This document shows, one piece after another, positions 1-7,345 of a stretch of DNA of 39,300 nt. Position 1 is the first letter of the stretch. Every line of letters begins with the position of its first letter. The stretch comes from Bacillus sp. REN10 (GTDB taxonomy: Bacteria; Bacillota; Bacilli; Bacillales; Domibacillaceae), in the NCBI RefSeq assembly GCF_016820555.1, contig NZ_JADHDW010000004.1:302218-341517 (forward strand), read 5' to 3'. A program made the translations under genes and the position numbers. Below the pieces are notes generated by a model. The model was not told the DNA's origin, did not search any database, and worked only from the letters and a program-made list of their open reading frames with translations.

Positions 1-171
1 TCGTCTTTTGCTTGTCGCCGATGAACGAGCGCCTTCCACTTTTCTGTGTCCAGCTCCGCCTCCTAGACACTCGAGTCAAATGCCAGCCTGACTGCATGGC
101 TGAAGAACGCCATTCCGTCATTCTGTCATTTGCTTGTCGTGTCTAAACAGTCGGCTCCGCTTTTCTGTGTC
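1..171. repeat. Modular intergenic repeat, copy 1 (left of ger cluster)
   Basis: Bases 46-171 align without gaps to 5386-5511 with about 7 differences in 126 bases (roughly 94% identity by eye). Bases 1-20 match a different module of the right-hand copy near 5587-5606, so the modules occur in a different order here. The right end reaches the stop codon of gerC. No coding capacity is credible. Such GC-richer short repeats are common between genes of Bacillaceae; the family name is not known to me. Confidence 0.8.
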
Positions 172-1249
172 ATTCGATGATTCCTGTGTCCATTGTTTTT
201 ACTTTGATTTGGACGTTGATGGAGGCGGAGGGGTAGTGGTTTTTCCACTTGTCCATGTCGAAGTTCCGGTATTTGCTTCTTACTTTTTCGCTGATGCCAA
301 GCGGGTCAATGTGCAGGTTTTGGAATTTTTTAATGATTTTTTTCGCTCGTTTGTTTTCTTTTTGCATCCATTGTTTTTCAATGTTTTGCACGGTTTTTGG
401 GTTTTTCAGCGACAATCCGGACGCATCAATAATTTCTCCGAGCATGGACACTTCAATTTTTATATTTGGATTTTCTTTTGGTCCGCTAATGCGGTATTTC
501 ACTTTAGAACGGACGTTTTTAATGACGACATAATGCCCGCTATTTAATTTTATATCGTAATTACCGTCACGAGATTTTTCATATAAAATTTTAAATAAAT
601 AACTTTCTTTATAAGAGAGGGAACCCACATAGCGAGCATCTTTAAAAAGAGCCAGTCCTTTTAAACGGATATGTTTTTTCTTTAACTGTAACAAGGGTAA
701 AAAAGGGTCTTGTCCTTCTCCATAATATTGGGCCAAAAAAGAATGAAGGTTCGTTTCAGGAATAATATTTTTTATCCCTTGATCGAGCAATTCAGCTAAA
801 TAACGAGAAGTGAGCACGGTGCTTGGAAATTTAGATTTCAGCAATTTTTCCGTACTGCCGTCCACTATCGCCAGATGCATGCCCCTTCCGATATTAGGAT
901 CACGGCTATAAGGTTTAACAAGGTGGAAAATTCCTTGCTGCGCTAAATCTTTACTATATAGGACATTATTTAAACGCCCCGTACTTAAAGGTTTTTGGGC
1001 TTCTCTTTGAAAGAGTTGTTTCATGCTTGCTCGCGCATGTCCTTCAGCGGTGAAAGTCACATCTTTTGGTGTTACATCTTGACCAGGGGGGAAAAAAGGA
1101 GCGGCGGCTGTTGCTTTGATCCGGTCCTTGCCTGCTGAGTCATACCCAGCAGCTGAAATATGCTGGGTATCTTCCAAAATGGTCGGTTCTAGTTGGTAAT
1201 TAGTTAATAATAAGAAGGTTAAAACAATCCAAAATATTTTTTTTCTCAT
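170..1249 (-). CDS. Ger(x)C family spore germination protein, lacking lipobox cysteine
   Basis: This is a 359-residue member of the GerAC/GerBC/GerKC family, the C subunit of nutrient germinant receptors in the spore inner membrane. An N-terminal hydrophobic segment (residues 4-16) is followed by the family's beta-rich domains, with recognisable stretches such as RDPNIGRGMHLAIVDG near residue 115. Family members normally end the signal segment with a lipobox of the type LLTGC. Here the same place reads LLLTNYQ, so the lipidated cysteine is absent and diacylglyceryl anchoring should not occur. The start ATG overlaps the gerAB stop by four bases (ATGA) and has GAGGCG upstream, so it is translationally coupled. 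The stop codon falls on the edge of an intergenic repeat. It is the last gene of the ger operon. Family assignment is firm; function without lipidation is uncertain. Confidence 0.88.
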   Translation of the reverse strand: MRKKIFWIVLTFLLLTNYQLEPTILEDTQHISAAGYDSAGKDRIKATAAAPFFPPGQDVTPKDVTFTAEGHARASMKQLFQREAQKPLSTGRLNNVLYSKDLAQQGIFHLVKPYSRDPNIGRGMHLAIVDGSTEKLLKSKFPSTVLTSRYLAELLDQGIKNIIPETNLHSFLAQYYGEGQDPFLPLLQLKKKHIRLKGLALFKDARYVGSLSYKESYLFKILYEKSRDGNYDIKLNSGHYVVIKNVRSKVKYRISGPKENPNIKIEVSMLGEIIDASGLSLKNPKTVQNIEKQWMQKENKRAKKIIKKFQNLHIDPLGISEKVRSKYRNFDMDKWKNHYPSASINVQIKVKTMDTGIIE

Positions 1250-2337
1250 TGTGGTCGCCTCATCTTATTGCGAATGATTTGAAAAAAATAAACAAAAGGT
1301 ATATATACATAAAACACAAATAACCCGAAATAACCAACGGATGTCAGCCATTTGTTAATGACTTTAAGCTCTGTAATAGATACAACAGTGATAAATAGCG
1401 CAACAATAAGCAGAATCACACTATGTTTTTGTTTAATGTTAAATAATTGTTTTATTCCTCGTGTCGCGGCCCATGTATACAAGCAGATATTTGGCAATAT
1501 AACTAAGAGCCAAAGAGTCAGTCCGGCATACTCGAACCGCTCCACGAAAGGCAAATTGATGACTTTCCATAAAGTTAATGTAGCCCAAATCGTATTGGAC
1601 AATTGCCAATGACTGAAATACAACAGTGAAACAATAATCGTCAATAAATAAATAAAAGTGGTGTATGCTACTCCTAATTGTGCCCACTTGTGTGAACGTT
1701 CGGCTTGTTTGATAAAAGGATAACAGAAAAAAATGGTTTCAAATCCACTGTAACTAAAGGATACTTCTTTAGAACCAGAGATAATGTCAGGGAGTGAGTG
1801 ATCTAAAATAGGCAATAAATAAGAGATTTTCGCCTCTTGCAGCGGAAACCAGTACATTAATAGTAAAGGGAGAGTAATCACAAATGTCAGAAAACAAAGT
1901 CCTACATTGACTCTGAACCCGCTGGTGACATAAAGGTATACTAATGTAAATAGGATGATGGCCATATACCATGTTTCTAATTGAGGAAAAATCCAAATTT
2001 GGATGACTTCGATATAGTTGCGGGCGATCGTCAGTCCGATAGACAATAAATACACCATTAACGTAAGGCTGAGCAGCCCGCCAATCCACTTACCGAATAA
2101 TTCTCTGTGAATGACGGTAATATCATTGTTTCCTTTCTTTAATATTTGATAGGTCATCCACATAATTATGTGCATCGAGAGGCCGACGAGGACGACAGAG
2201 ATCCATGCATCATGACCAGCTGCTTTTGTCACGTTGCGCTGGAATCCGAGAACACCGACACCGATTTGCACAGAAGAAATAATATAAAAAGCAAAATAAG
2301 GAGACACTTTATGTTTTTCGGCCGGTAATGGTAGCAT
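1246..2337 (-). CDS. GerAB-type spore germination permease, copy 2
   Basis: This 363-residue integral membrane protein belongs to the GerAB/endospore germination permease branch of the APC superfamily, the B subunit that takes part in germinant recognition. About ten hydrophobic segments span the protein, starting after MLPLPAEKHKVSP. The chosen ATG has GGAGGTG six bases upstream; a longer frame reaching 2406 would overlap gerA and lacks a comparable site. It follows gerA by 22 bases and overlaps gerC by four. It is roughly three-quarters identical by eye to the permease at 3876-4964, including near-identical runs such as SSGFRVNVGLCFLTFVIT versus TSGFRVNVGLCFLTFVIT. The two are therefore products of a recent duplication and may differ in germinant specificity. 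Confidence 0.92.
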   Translation of the reverse strand: MLPLPAEKHKVSPYFAFYIISSVQIGVGVLGFQRNVTKAAGHDAWISVVLVGLSMHIIMWMTYQILKKGNNDITVIHRELFGKWIGGLLSLTLMVYLLSIGLTIARNYIEVIQIWIFPQLETWYMAIILFTLVYLYVTSGFRVNVGLCFLTFVITLPLLLMYWFPLQEAKISYLLPILDHSLPDIISGSKEVSFSYSGFETIFFCYPFIKQAERSHKWAQLGVAYTTFIYLLTIIVSLLYFSHWQLSNTIWATLTLWKVINLPFVERFEYAGLTLWLLVILPNICLYTWAATRGIKQLFNIKQKHSVILLIVALFITVVSITELKVINKWLTSVGYFGLFVFYVYIPFVYFFQIIRNKMRRPQ

Positions 2338-2359
2338 GGGATTCACCTCCACTTCATCA

Positions 2360-3871
2360 TTATTCATCAATATCAGGTTTGTTTTCAGGAGGAGACTGTT
2401 TGTCAAAGCGTTCCGCTTGTTCCGTTCTTACTTGTAATGGCCGAAGCCGTTGCTGATCAAAGGGAAGTCGGAATAGAGCGTCCTTTAAATCGGCTCGCCG
2501 CAGAGGGAAAATCGGTTCAAGAAACGGCCGGCCGAGCGAAGAAAGCTTCAGCATATGCAACAACACAAAACATCCGCAAATGACAAGGCCTAATAATCCA
2601 AGGAATTGCGCGAATAGAAAAAAAGGAAAACGAATGAAACGAATCGCATAGCTTACTTGATAGATCGGTGTCGTAAACGAAGCAAGGGCACTTAAAGCGA
2701 CAAGAATTAATAACACATTGCTTGTTAAACCCGCTTGTACAGCGGCAGTACCGATGACAATCCCGCCAACGATACCAATCGTTTGTCCTACTTTTGTCGG
2801 TAGTCGGGCTCCGGCTTCCCGCAGTAGTTCAATGGTAAGTTCCAAAATAAGCGCTTCTAATATGGGTGGAAAAGGGATTCCACTTCGAGAAGAAACAAGT
2901 GTATTTAATAAATCTTGTGGGATCATTTCGTAATGATATGTTAAAATGGCGACATAAGTCGGGGTCGATAGCACAGAAAAAAGAACCGCAAATACACGGA
3001 TTAACCGAAAGATGGAAGCGATAATCCATGTATAAAAGTAATCTTCAAAAGCAGAAAAAAATTCAACAAGTGTTGTAGGTGCAAGCAATACATGCGGTGA
3101 ACCATCGGCTAAAATGGCGATTTTTCCTTCCGCAAGCGCACTGGCCACTCGATCGGGGCGTTCAGTATCGATAAGTTGCGGAAAGAGCGAGTTTTTATTG
3201 TCTGTAATCATTTGCATAAGAAAGGAACTATCAGGGATTTGATCATATTCAATTTCTTGAATTCTTTGAATCGCTGTATTGATATTTTCTGGATCCGCAA
3301 TTCCTTGAATATAGGCCACCTTTACTCTCGTTTTAGACAGGGTACCAACGACTAGTTCTTTCATTTGTAGCTCAGGGATCGGCAAGCGTTTTCGCACTAA
3401 ATTGACATTGGTATCGAGCGATTCAACAAACGCTTCTTTTGGCCCCATTACTGTATATTCTGTTTCCGGCACAGCGACTTGCCTTTTCTCTACAGCTTGA
3501 GCGGGAACTAACAGGCAAGCTGTGGTTTTCTCTTTTTCATGAAAAACAACATGACCCGTCATTAATTTATCTTTAATGTCTGCAATATTTGTGGTGATCA
3601 TTAAGTCTTCAATTGGTAATTTCTCTTTAATGACTTGTAAATCCGTTAGTTTTTTATCCGCAAGCGCGGCTAGAATATTTTGATGCACCGTATCTGGATT
3701 AATAAGTGTTTTATAAAAAGAAACAAAAAAGGGAGCGTCGTCATGAAGACGAAATGTAAGAAAATCACTAGATTCTGTGCAAACCGTCAGCAATTGATTA
3801 AATTCCGTTTGTCTAAAAGATGATTGGTTTCGTTTAAATAGATTTTTCAAAAACCGTTCATCTCCTTTCAC
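2360..3871 (-). CDS. GerA family spore germination protein (A subunit)
   Basis: This 503-residue protein is of GerAA/GerBA/GerKA type, the A subunit of a germinant receptor in the inner spore membrane. Residues 1 to about 270 form the hydrophilic N-terminal domain. Several membrane segments follow to about residue 455, including the conserved region SRSGIPFPPILEALILELTIEL, where short runs such as IPFPP and LREAGARLP are typical. A hydrophilic tail ends in DIDE. The frame opens with GTG four bases after the upstream permease stop, with GAGGCG about 11 bases before it; a TTG at 3850 behind AAAGGAG is an alternative that would remove seven residues. The gene lies between two permease paralogues, which is unusual for the standard A-B-C order, and a 3' copy of it survives as a remnant at 4987-5248. 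Confidence 0.93.
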   Translation of the reverse strand: MKGDERFLKNLFKRNQSSFRQTEFNQLLTVCTESSDFLTFRLHDDAPFFVSFYKTLINPDTVHQNILAALADKKLTDLQVIKEKLPIEDLMITTNIADIKDKLMTGHVVFHEKEKTTACLLVPAQAVEKRQVAVPETEYTVMGPKEAFVESLDTNVNLVRKRLPIPELQMKELVVGTLSKTRVKVAYIQGIADPENINTAIQRIQEIEYDQIPDSSFLMQMITDNKNSLFPQLIDTERPDRVASALAEGKIAILADGSPHVLLAPTTLVEFFSAFEDYFYTWIIASIFRLIRVFAVLFSVLSTPTYVAILTYHYEMIPQDLLNTLVSSRSGIPFPPILEALILELTIELLREAGARLPTKVGQTIGIVGGIVIGTAAVQAGLTSNVLLILVALSALASFTTPIYQVSYAIRFIRFPFFLFAQFLGLLGLVICGCFVLLHMLKLSSLGRPFLEPIFPLRRADLKDALFRLPFDQQRLRPLQVRTEQAERFDKQSPPENKPDIDE

Positions 3872-3875
3872 ATCA

Positions 3876-4964
3876 TTATTTTCGCCTCATTTTCTCCCGA
3901 ATGATCTGGAAGAAGTAAACAAATGGAATGTATGCATAAGCAACATATAACCCCAAATTCCCTGTGAAGTTATTTAGTTGCTCAATGTTTTTTGGATCGG
4001 TGAATGAAATTACGATGAAAAACAAGGCAATCACGAGCGGGATAATGCTATGTTTTTGTTTTATGCTGAATAATTGTTTCAGCCCTCTTGTGGCTACCCA
4101 TGTATACACACACATATTAGGTAGGATGACTAATAGCCAAATAGAGAGACCAGCATATTCAAATCGTTCAAGAAAAGGCAAATTGACCACTTTCCATAAA
4201 GTTAACGTGCCCCAAATGGTGTTAGATAATTGCCAATGACTGAAATATAACAAGGAAACAACCATGGTCAACAAATAAATGAAAGCGGTATATGCGACTC
4301 CGAGCTGTGCCCATTTATGTGAGGTTTCCGCTTTTTTTAAAAAAGGGTAACAGAAAAAAATGATTTCAAACGCTGAATAACTCAAAGCCATTTCTTTAGA
4401 AGCAGAGAAAAGGTCAGTCCATGAATGATCGAAAACGGGTAGCAAATAAGATATTTTCGCTTCTTTCAGCGGAAACCAATACATAAAAAGCAAAGGAAAC
4501 GTAATGACAAACGTAAGAAAGCAAAGGCCGACATTCACTCGAAATCCACTAGACACATAAAGGTACACTAACACAAATAAAATGAGTGCTATATACCATG
4601 TTTCTAATTGAGGAAAGAGCCAAATCTGGATAATTTGAATATAGTTACGAGTCATAGTGACGCAAATAGATAGTATATACAGAACTAAAGCGATACTAAA
4701 TAAACCACCGACCCACTTACCAAACAGGTCTCTATGAATAACCGTAATATCATTTTGGCCTTTATTTAATATTTGGTAAATCATCCATAAAGCGATATGA
4801 GTCGATAGCCCGGCCAGAATGACAGCAATCCAAGCATCATGCCCCGCGTCTTTAGCAACATTGCGCTGAAACGAGAAAATTCCGGTACCAATCTGCATAG
4901 ATGTCACGATGTAAAAAGCGAAATAGGGAGACACTTTATGCCTCTCATCGGGCAACGGCAACAT
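3876..4964 (-). CDS. GerAB-type spore germination permease, copy 1
   Basis: This is a 362-residue paralogue of the permease at 1246-2337, with the same membrane layout and the same MLPLP opening. ATG 4964 is preferred because GGAGGTG ends six bases before it; the frame also allows a GTG nine bases earlier, but that overlaps the ribosome site. It is the first intact gene of the ger operon and is separated from gerA by only four bases. Upstream of it lies the end of a dead gerA, in the same arrangement (stop codon, then ribosome site) as the intact gerA-gerAB junction. This shows that a gerA-gerAB unit was duplicated in tandem. Possible roles are a second B subunit of the same receptor or an alternative subunit; the sequence does not decide. 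Confidence 0.9.
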   Translation of the reverse strand: MLPLPDERHKVSPYFAFYIVTSMQIGTGIFSFQRNVAKDAGHDAWIAVILAGLSTHIALWMIYQILNKGQNDITVIHRDLFGKWVGGLFSIALVLYILSICVTMTRNYIQIIQIWLFPQLETWYIALILFVLVYLYVSSGFRVNVGLCFLTFVITFPLLFMYWFPLKEAKISYLLPVFDHSWTDLFSASKEMALSYSAFEIIFFCYPFLKKAETSHKWAQLGVAYTAFIYLLTMVVSLLYFSHWQLSNTIWGTLTLWKVVNLPFLERFEYAGLSIWLLVILPNMCVYTWVATRGLKQLFSIKQKHSIIPLVIALFFIVISFTDPKNIEQLNNFTGNLGLYVAYAYIPFVYFFQIIREKMRRK

Positions 4965-4986
4965 TAGGCTCACCTCCGATTAATCA

Positions 4987-5248
4987 TTATTCATCAATAT
5001 CACGGTTACTTTCAGATGGAGGCTGTTTCTCGAAACGTTCCGTTTGTTTGTAACGGCCGCAGACGTTGTTGATCTCGCATCCTTTAAATCGCCTCTCCGC
5101 ATTGGAAAAAGGGGTTCAAGAAACGGTCGGCCAAGTGAGGATAGCTTCAACATATGTAATAAGAGGAGAGCCTAGCAAACAGTGAGGCTTGCAAGCCCAA
5201 GAAGCTGAGCAACAATTAAAAAAGGAAAGCGGATGAAATGGAATAATA
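4987..5248 (-). pseudogene. 3' remnant of a second gerA gene
   Basis: Read on the minus strand, this stretch encodes the last quarter-length piece of a GerA protein: segments equivalent to FPFFLFAQ, LHMLKLSSLGRPFLEP and the final DIDE with stop are recognisable. It aligns at the DNA level with 2360-2640 of the intact gene. It contains an extra T in a T run (frameshift), small deletions including about 18 bases after the RRADLKDA equivalent, and in-frame stops. The homology stops abruptly around 5240-5250; no N-terminal part is present. It is what is left of the first gerA of a duplicated gerA-gerAB unit. Confidence 0.87.
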
Positions 5249-5252
5249 CGTC

Positions 5253-5282
5253 TAGTATGATCAAAAAGAGGGGAAGATATAA
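5253..5282 (-). promoter_or_regulatory. Candidate sigma-G promoter for the ger operon
   Basis: On the minus strand the heptamer CATACTA (5259-5253) fits the forespore sigma-G -10 consensus CATWHTA. TTATA (5282-5278), 18 bases upstream, matches four of five positions of the -35 consensus GHATR. Germinant receptor operons are known to be sigma-G dependent. The site lies exactly at the upstream edge of the gerA remnant and just inside a terminator hairpin. It is a single-site reading and unproven. Confidence 0.4.
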
Positions 5283-5324
5283 CAAAAAAGCGACGAACTC
5301 ATTGAGAGTTCATCGCTTTTTTGT
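5282..5324. terminator. Bidirectional terminator-like hairpin upstream of ger
   Basis: AAAAAGCGA-GAACTC pairs with GAGTTC-TCGCTTTTT around a five-base loop, with A and T runs on both sides, so it can end transcription in either direction. No gene now ends here on the plus strand; it may be a relic of a lost neighbour or shield the ger operon. Confidence 0.7.
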
Positions 5325-5352
5325 TTATATTCATCATACGGCTGTCTCCAGT

Positions 5353-5655
5353 CCATACGTCGCTGAACAGCGCCATCCGCTTTTCGTGTCCAGCTCCGCC
5401 TCCTAGAGACTCGAGTCAAATGCCAGCCTGACTGCATGGCTGAAGAGCGCCATTCCTTCATTCTGTCGTTTGCTTGTCGTGTCTGAGCAGTCGGCTCCGC
5501 TTTTCTATGTCCAGCTGCAGGCGCTAGCGGCTCGAGGTCAAAAGCCAAGCCCGCCAAAAGGTTAAAGAACAACCTTTCAGCGGGCTCGTCTTTTGCTTGT
5601 CGCCGCTAAACAGCGCCATCCGCTTTTCGTGTCCAGCTGCAGGCGCTAGCGACTA
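5353..5655. repeat. Modular intergenic repeat, copy 2 (right of ger cluster)
   Basis: This is a composite of repeat modules. The block 5386-5511 is a direct copy of 46-171. A GCTAGCGGCTCGAGG-type module around 5513-5535 recurs in shorter form near 5635-5653. The GAACAGCGCCATCCGC module occurs near 5363, 5608 and 5756. Within it lies a hairpin (5548-5586) with arms AGCCCGC/GCGGGCT and AAAGGTT/AACCTTT. Bases 5656-5744 between this and the next copy look unique and hold no gene that I can support. Confidence 0.78.
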
Positions 5656-5744
5656 GTGGATTTCCATGCTCCTCCTTACGATAAGTCAACATCGATTCAC
5701 TGTCGTTCATCGTGTTTCCTTTATCTCATGCGGATCATTCCAAT

Positions 5745-5780
5745 CCATACGTCGCTGAACAGCGCCATCCGCTTTTCGTG
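5745..5780. repeat. Short repeat copy abutting yutJ stop codon
   Basis: This is a 36-base copy of the CCATACGTCGCTGAACAGCG module also seen at 5353. It ends at the base before the yutJ stop codon. Together with copy 1 at gerC it shows this repeat starting immediately at a gene's 3' end, in the same orientation relative to the gene. Confidence 0.75.
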
Positions 5781-6848
5781 TTACCCGTTATGATATTTAT
5801 ACAGCCAAAGGACGCCGGATTTGAGGAATCTTGCGACGCGGCCTGTGATGGCGCGATCGGCTACGAAGCCAAATCCTTGTTTTTTACCTAGGGAGCCTAG
5901 GACGCCTTTTAATTTCATTTCTGGCAATTTTTCAGGAAGAGGTTCATTTTTCCAGCGTTTTTGTAATACTTGAACAATTTGTTCCGCTTGCTCTTCCGCC
6001 AATTGGGCACTAGGTGCGTGAGGGAGGCTCGCGCAATCTCCAACCACATATACATGTTCATCGTTTGGTAAGTTATGATATGGGCTTAGTTTGATGCGGC
6101 CAGATGAATCTTTTTCTACATTCATTTTGCGCACAACAATGTTTGGTTGAATGCCTGCTGTCCATACAACAGCATCCATTTCATGAACATCTTCATTATT
6201 ATAGATCGCTTTTGGTTCTACTTTCACAATGTTTGCATTGTTGACAACAGTAACTCCGTGGTCAACAAACCATTTGTGAATATATTTACTTAAGCGCTCA
6301 GGAAAATCCTTTAAAATTCGTGGACCACGATCAAATAAAGTAATTTCCAGGTCCGGGCGGCTTTCGCGCAATTCACTGGCAATTTCAATCCCACTTAATC
6401 CAGCACCAATAATTCCTACTTTCGAACGAGCTGGCATGTTGGATAATGTTTGGTATGTATGACGAGCCTTTTCGATAGATTGAATGCTATGCGTATATTG
6501 TTCAGCCCCAGGCACATTATGGTATTTATCTTCACAGCCAAGACCAATGACTAGATCATCGTAAGAAATAGATTCTTCTTCTTCTAATAGGACGCGTTTA
6601 TTTTCCAAATCAATCTCTTTCACTGCTCCGAAAACGATGTTCAGTCGAGAATGCTCTGGAAACGCAACGCGCACTTCATGATCAGAGATTGTTCCTGCAG
6701 CAAGTGCATAATATTCTGTCTTTAGGCAATGGTAAGGTACCTTATCGACTAAAGTAATGGTGACATCTTCTGGTAAATTATTCGGCAATAGTCGAAGTAA
6801 CACGCGCATATTTCCGTAACCGCCACCAAGTAGTACTAAATGTTTCAT
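5781..6848 (-). CDS. yutJ: NDH-2-like NADH dehydrogenase/FAD-dependent oxidoreductase YutJ
   Basis: This 355-residue pyridine nucleotide-disulphide oxidoreductase belongs to the type II NADH dehydrogenase group. An FAD-binding GGGYGNMR motif opens the protein at about residue 7. The NAD(P)-binding GAGLSGIEIASEL is near residue 148 and the second FAD motif VYVVGDCASLP near residue 272. Start ATG 6848 gives the length of B. subtilis YutJ; the frame extends to 6977 but that part has no family similarity. The ribosome site is poor (GGGGAT). It is divergent from yuzB, the same neighbour as in B. subtilis. Whether it feeds the quinone pool or serves another role is not decided by sequence. Confidence 0.88.
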   Translation of the reverse strand: MKHLVLLGGGYGNMRVLLRLLPNNLPEDVTITLVDKVPYHCLKTEYYALAAGTISDHEVRVAFPEHSRLNIVFGAVKEIDLENKRVLLEEEESISYDDLVIGLGCEDKYHNVPGAEQYTHSIQSIEKARHTYQTLSNMPARSKVGIIGAGLSGIEIASELRESRPDLEITLFDRGPRILKDFPERLSKYIHKWFVDHGVTVVNNANIVKVEPKAIYNNEDVHEMDAVVWTAGIQPNIVVRKMNVEKDSSGRIKLSPYHNLPNDEHVYVVGDCASLPHAPSAQLAEEQAEQIVQVLQKRWKNEPLPEKLPEMKLKGVLGSLGKKQGFGFVADRAITGRVARFLKSGVLWLYKYHNG

Positions 6849-7053
6849 AGAAATATCCCCTTTTATGCATGATATAATTCTGTGACATCCCCAAAGATTC
6901 TTGTCAAAAAAACACGATTTTTTTATTCTGCCATAATGAGTATATCGAAATCTAACTGTTTTCACAACAGACATCAAGCATTTTGACTATAAAGTTTTCT
7001 ACTTTAATCTCATCGTCAGAGATAGTAAAATAGAAGTAAGAGGTGAGAAAAGG

Positions 7054-7290
7054 ATGAAGCCAATTATTGAGTTTTGCGTGAGCAATTTGGCGAATGGTGC
7101 GCAAAAAGCGCTTGAGATATTAGAACGTGATGTGAACCTAGATGTCATTGAGTATGGATGTTTAAGTTATTGTACACGATGCAGTGAAGGGCTATTTGCT
7201 CTTGTTAATGGCGAACCGGTGGATGGCAAGACACCCGAAGAGCTAGTTGATAACATTTATGAGTATTTAGAGGAAAACCCGATGTTTTAA
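7054..7290 (+). CDS. yuzB: YuzB family (UPF0349) protein
   Basis: This is a 78-residue small soluble protein matching the YuzB family in length and sequence. Cysteines at positions 8, 34, 39 and 42 include a CLSYCTRC cluster and suggest a thioredoxin-like or metal/Fe-S-linked fold; the biochemical role is not established. AGAGGTGAG precedes the ATG. It is divergent from yutJ and sits in a block of redox and Fe-S genes, which is consistent with, but does not prove, a redox function. Confidence 0.88.
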   Translation: MKPIIEFCVSNLANGAQKALEILERDVNLDVIEYGCLSYCTRCSEGLFALVNGEPVDGKTPEELVDNIYEYLEENPMF

Positions 7291-7303
7291 AATGGACGAG
7301 GAC

Positions 7304-7345
7304 GTGACAGGTGCCTGTCACTCCCCGAAATTTCTCGAATTTTGT
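7304..7345. repeat. REP-like palindrome between yuzB and the DUF2225 gene
   Basis: GTGACAGG-TG-CCTGTCAC is a perfect eight-base-pair hairpin with a two-base loop, followed by a CTCCCCGAAATTT tail running up to the stop codon of the next gene. Similar palindromes recur between genes in many Bacillus genomes, as far as I recall. Only one copy was seen here, so repeat status rests on that recollection. Confidence 0.5.

Noticed and set aside
134-547. 137-codon plus-strand ORF opposite gerC
   Set aside because: It is antisense to a well-supported gene and starts within the repeat.
1246-4973. Two gerAB copies read as an assembly duplication artefact
   Set aside because: The copies differ at about a quarter of residues and the intervening gerA copies differ in decay, so this is a true, older duplication.
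5261-5572. 103-codon minus-strand ORF
   Set aside because: It runs through the terminator hairpin and intergenic repeats; composition and lack of a ribosome site argue against coding.
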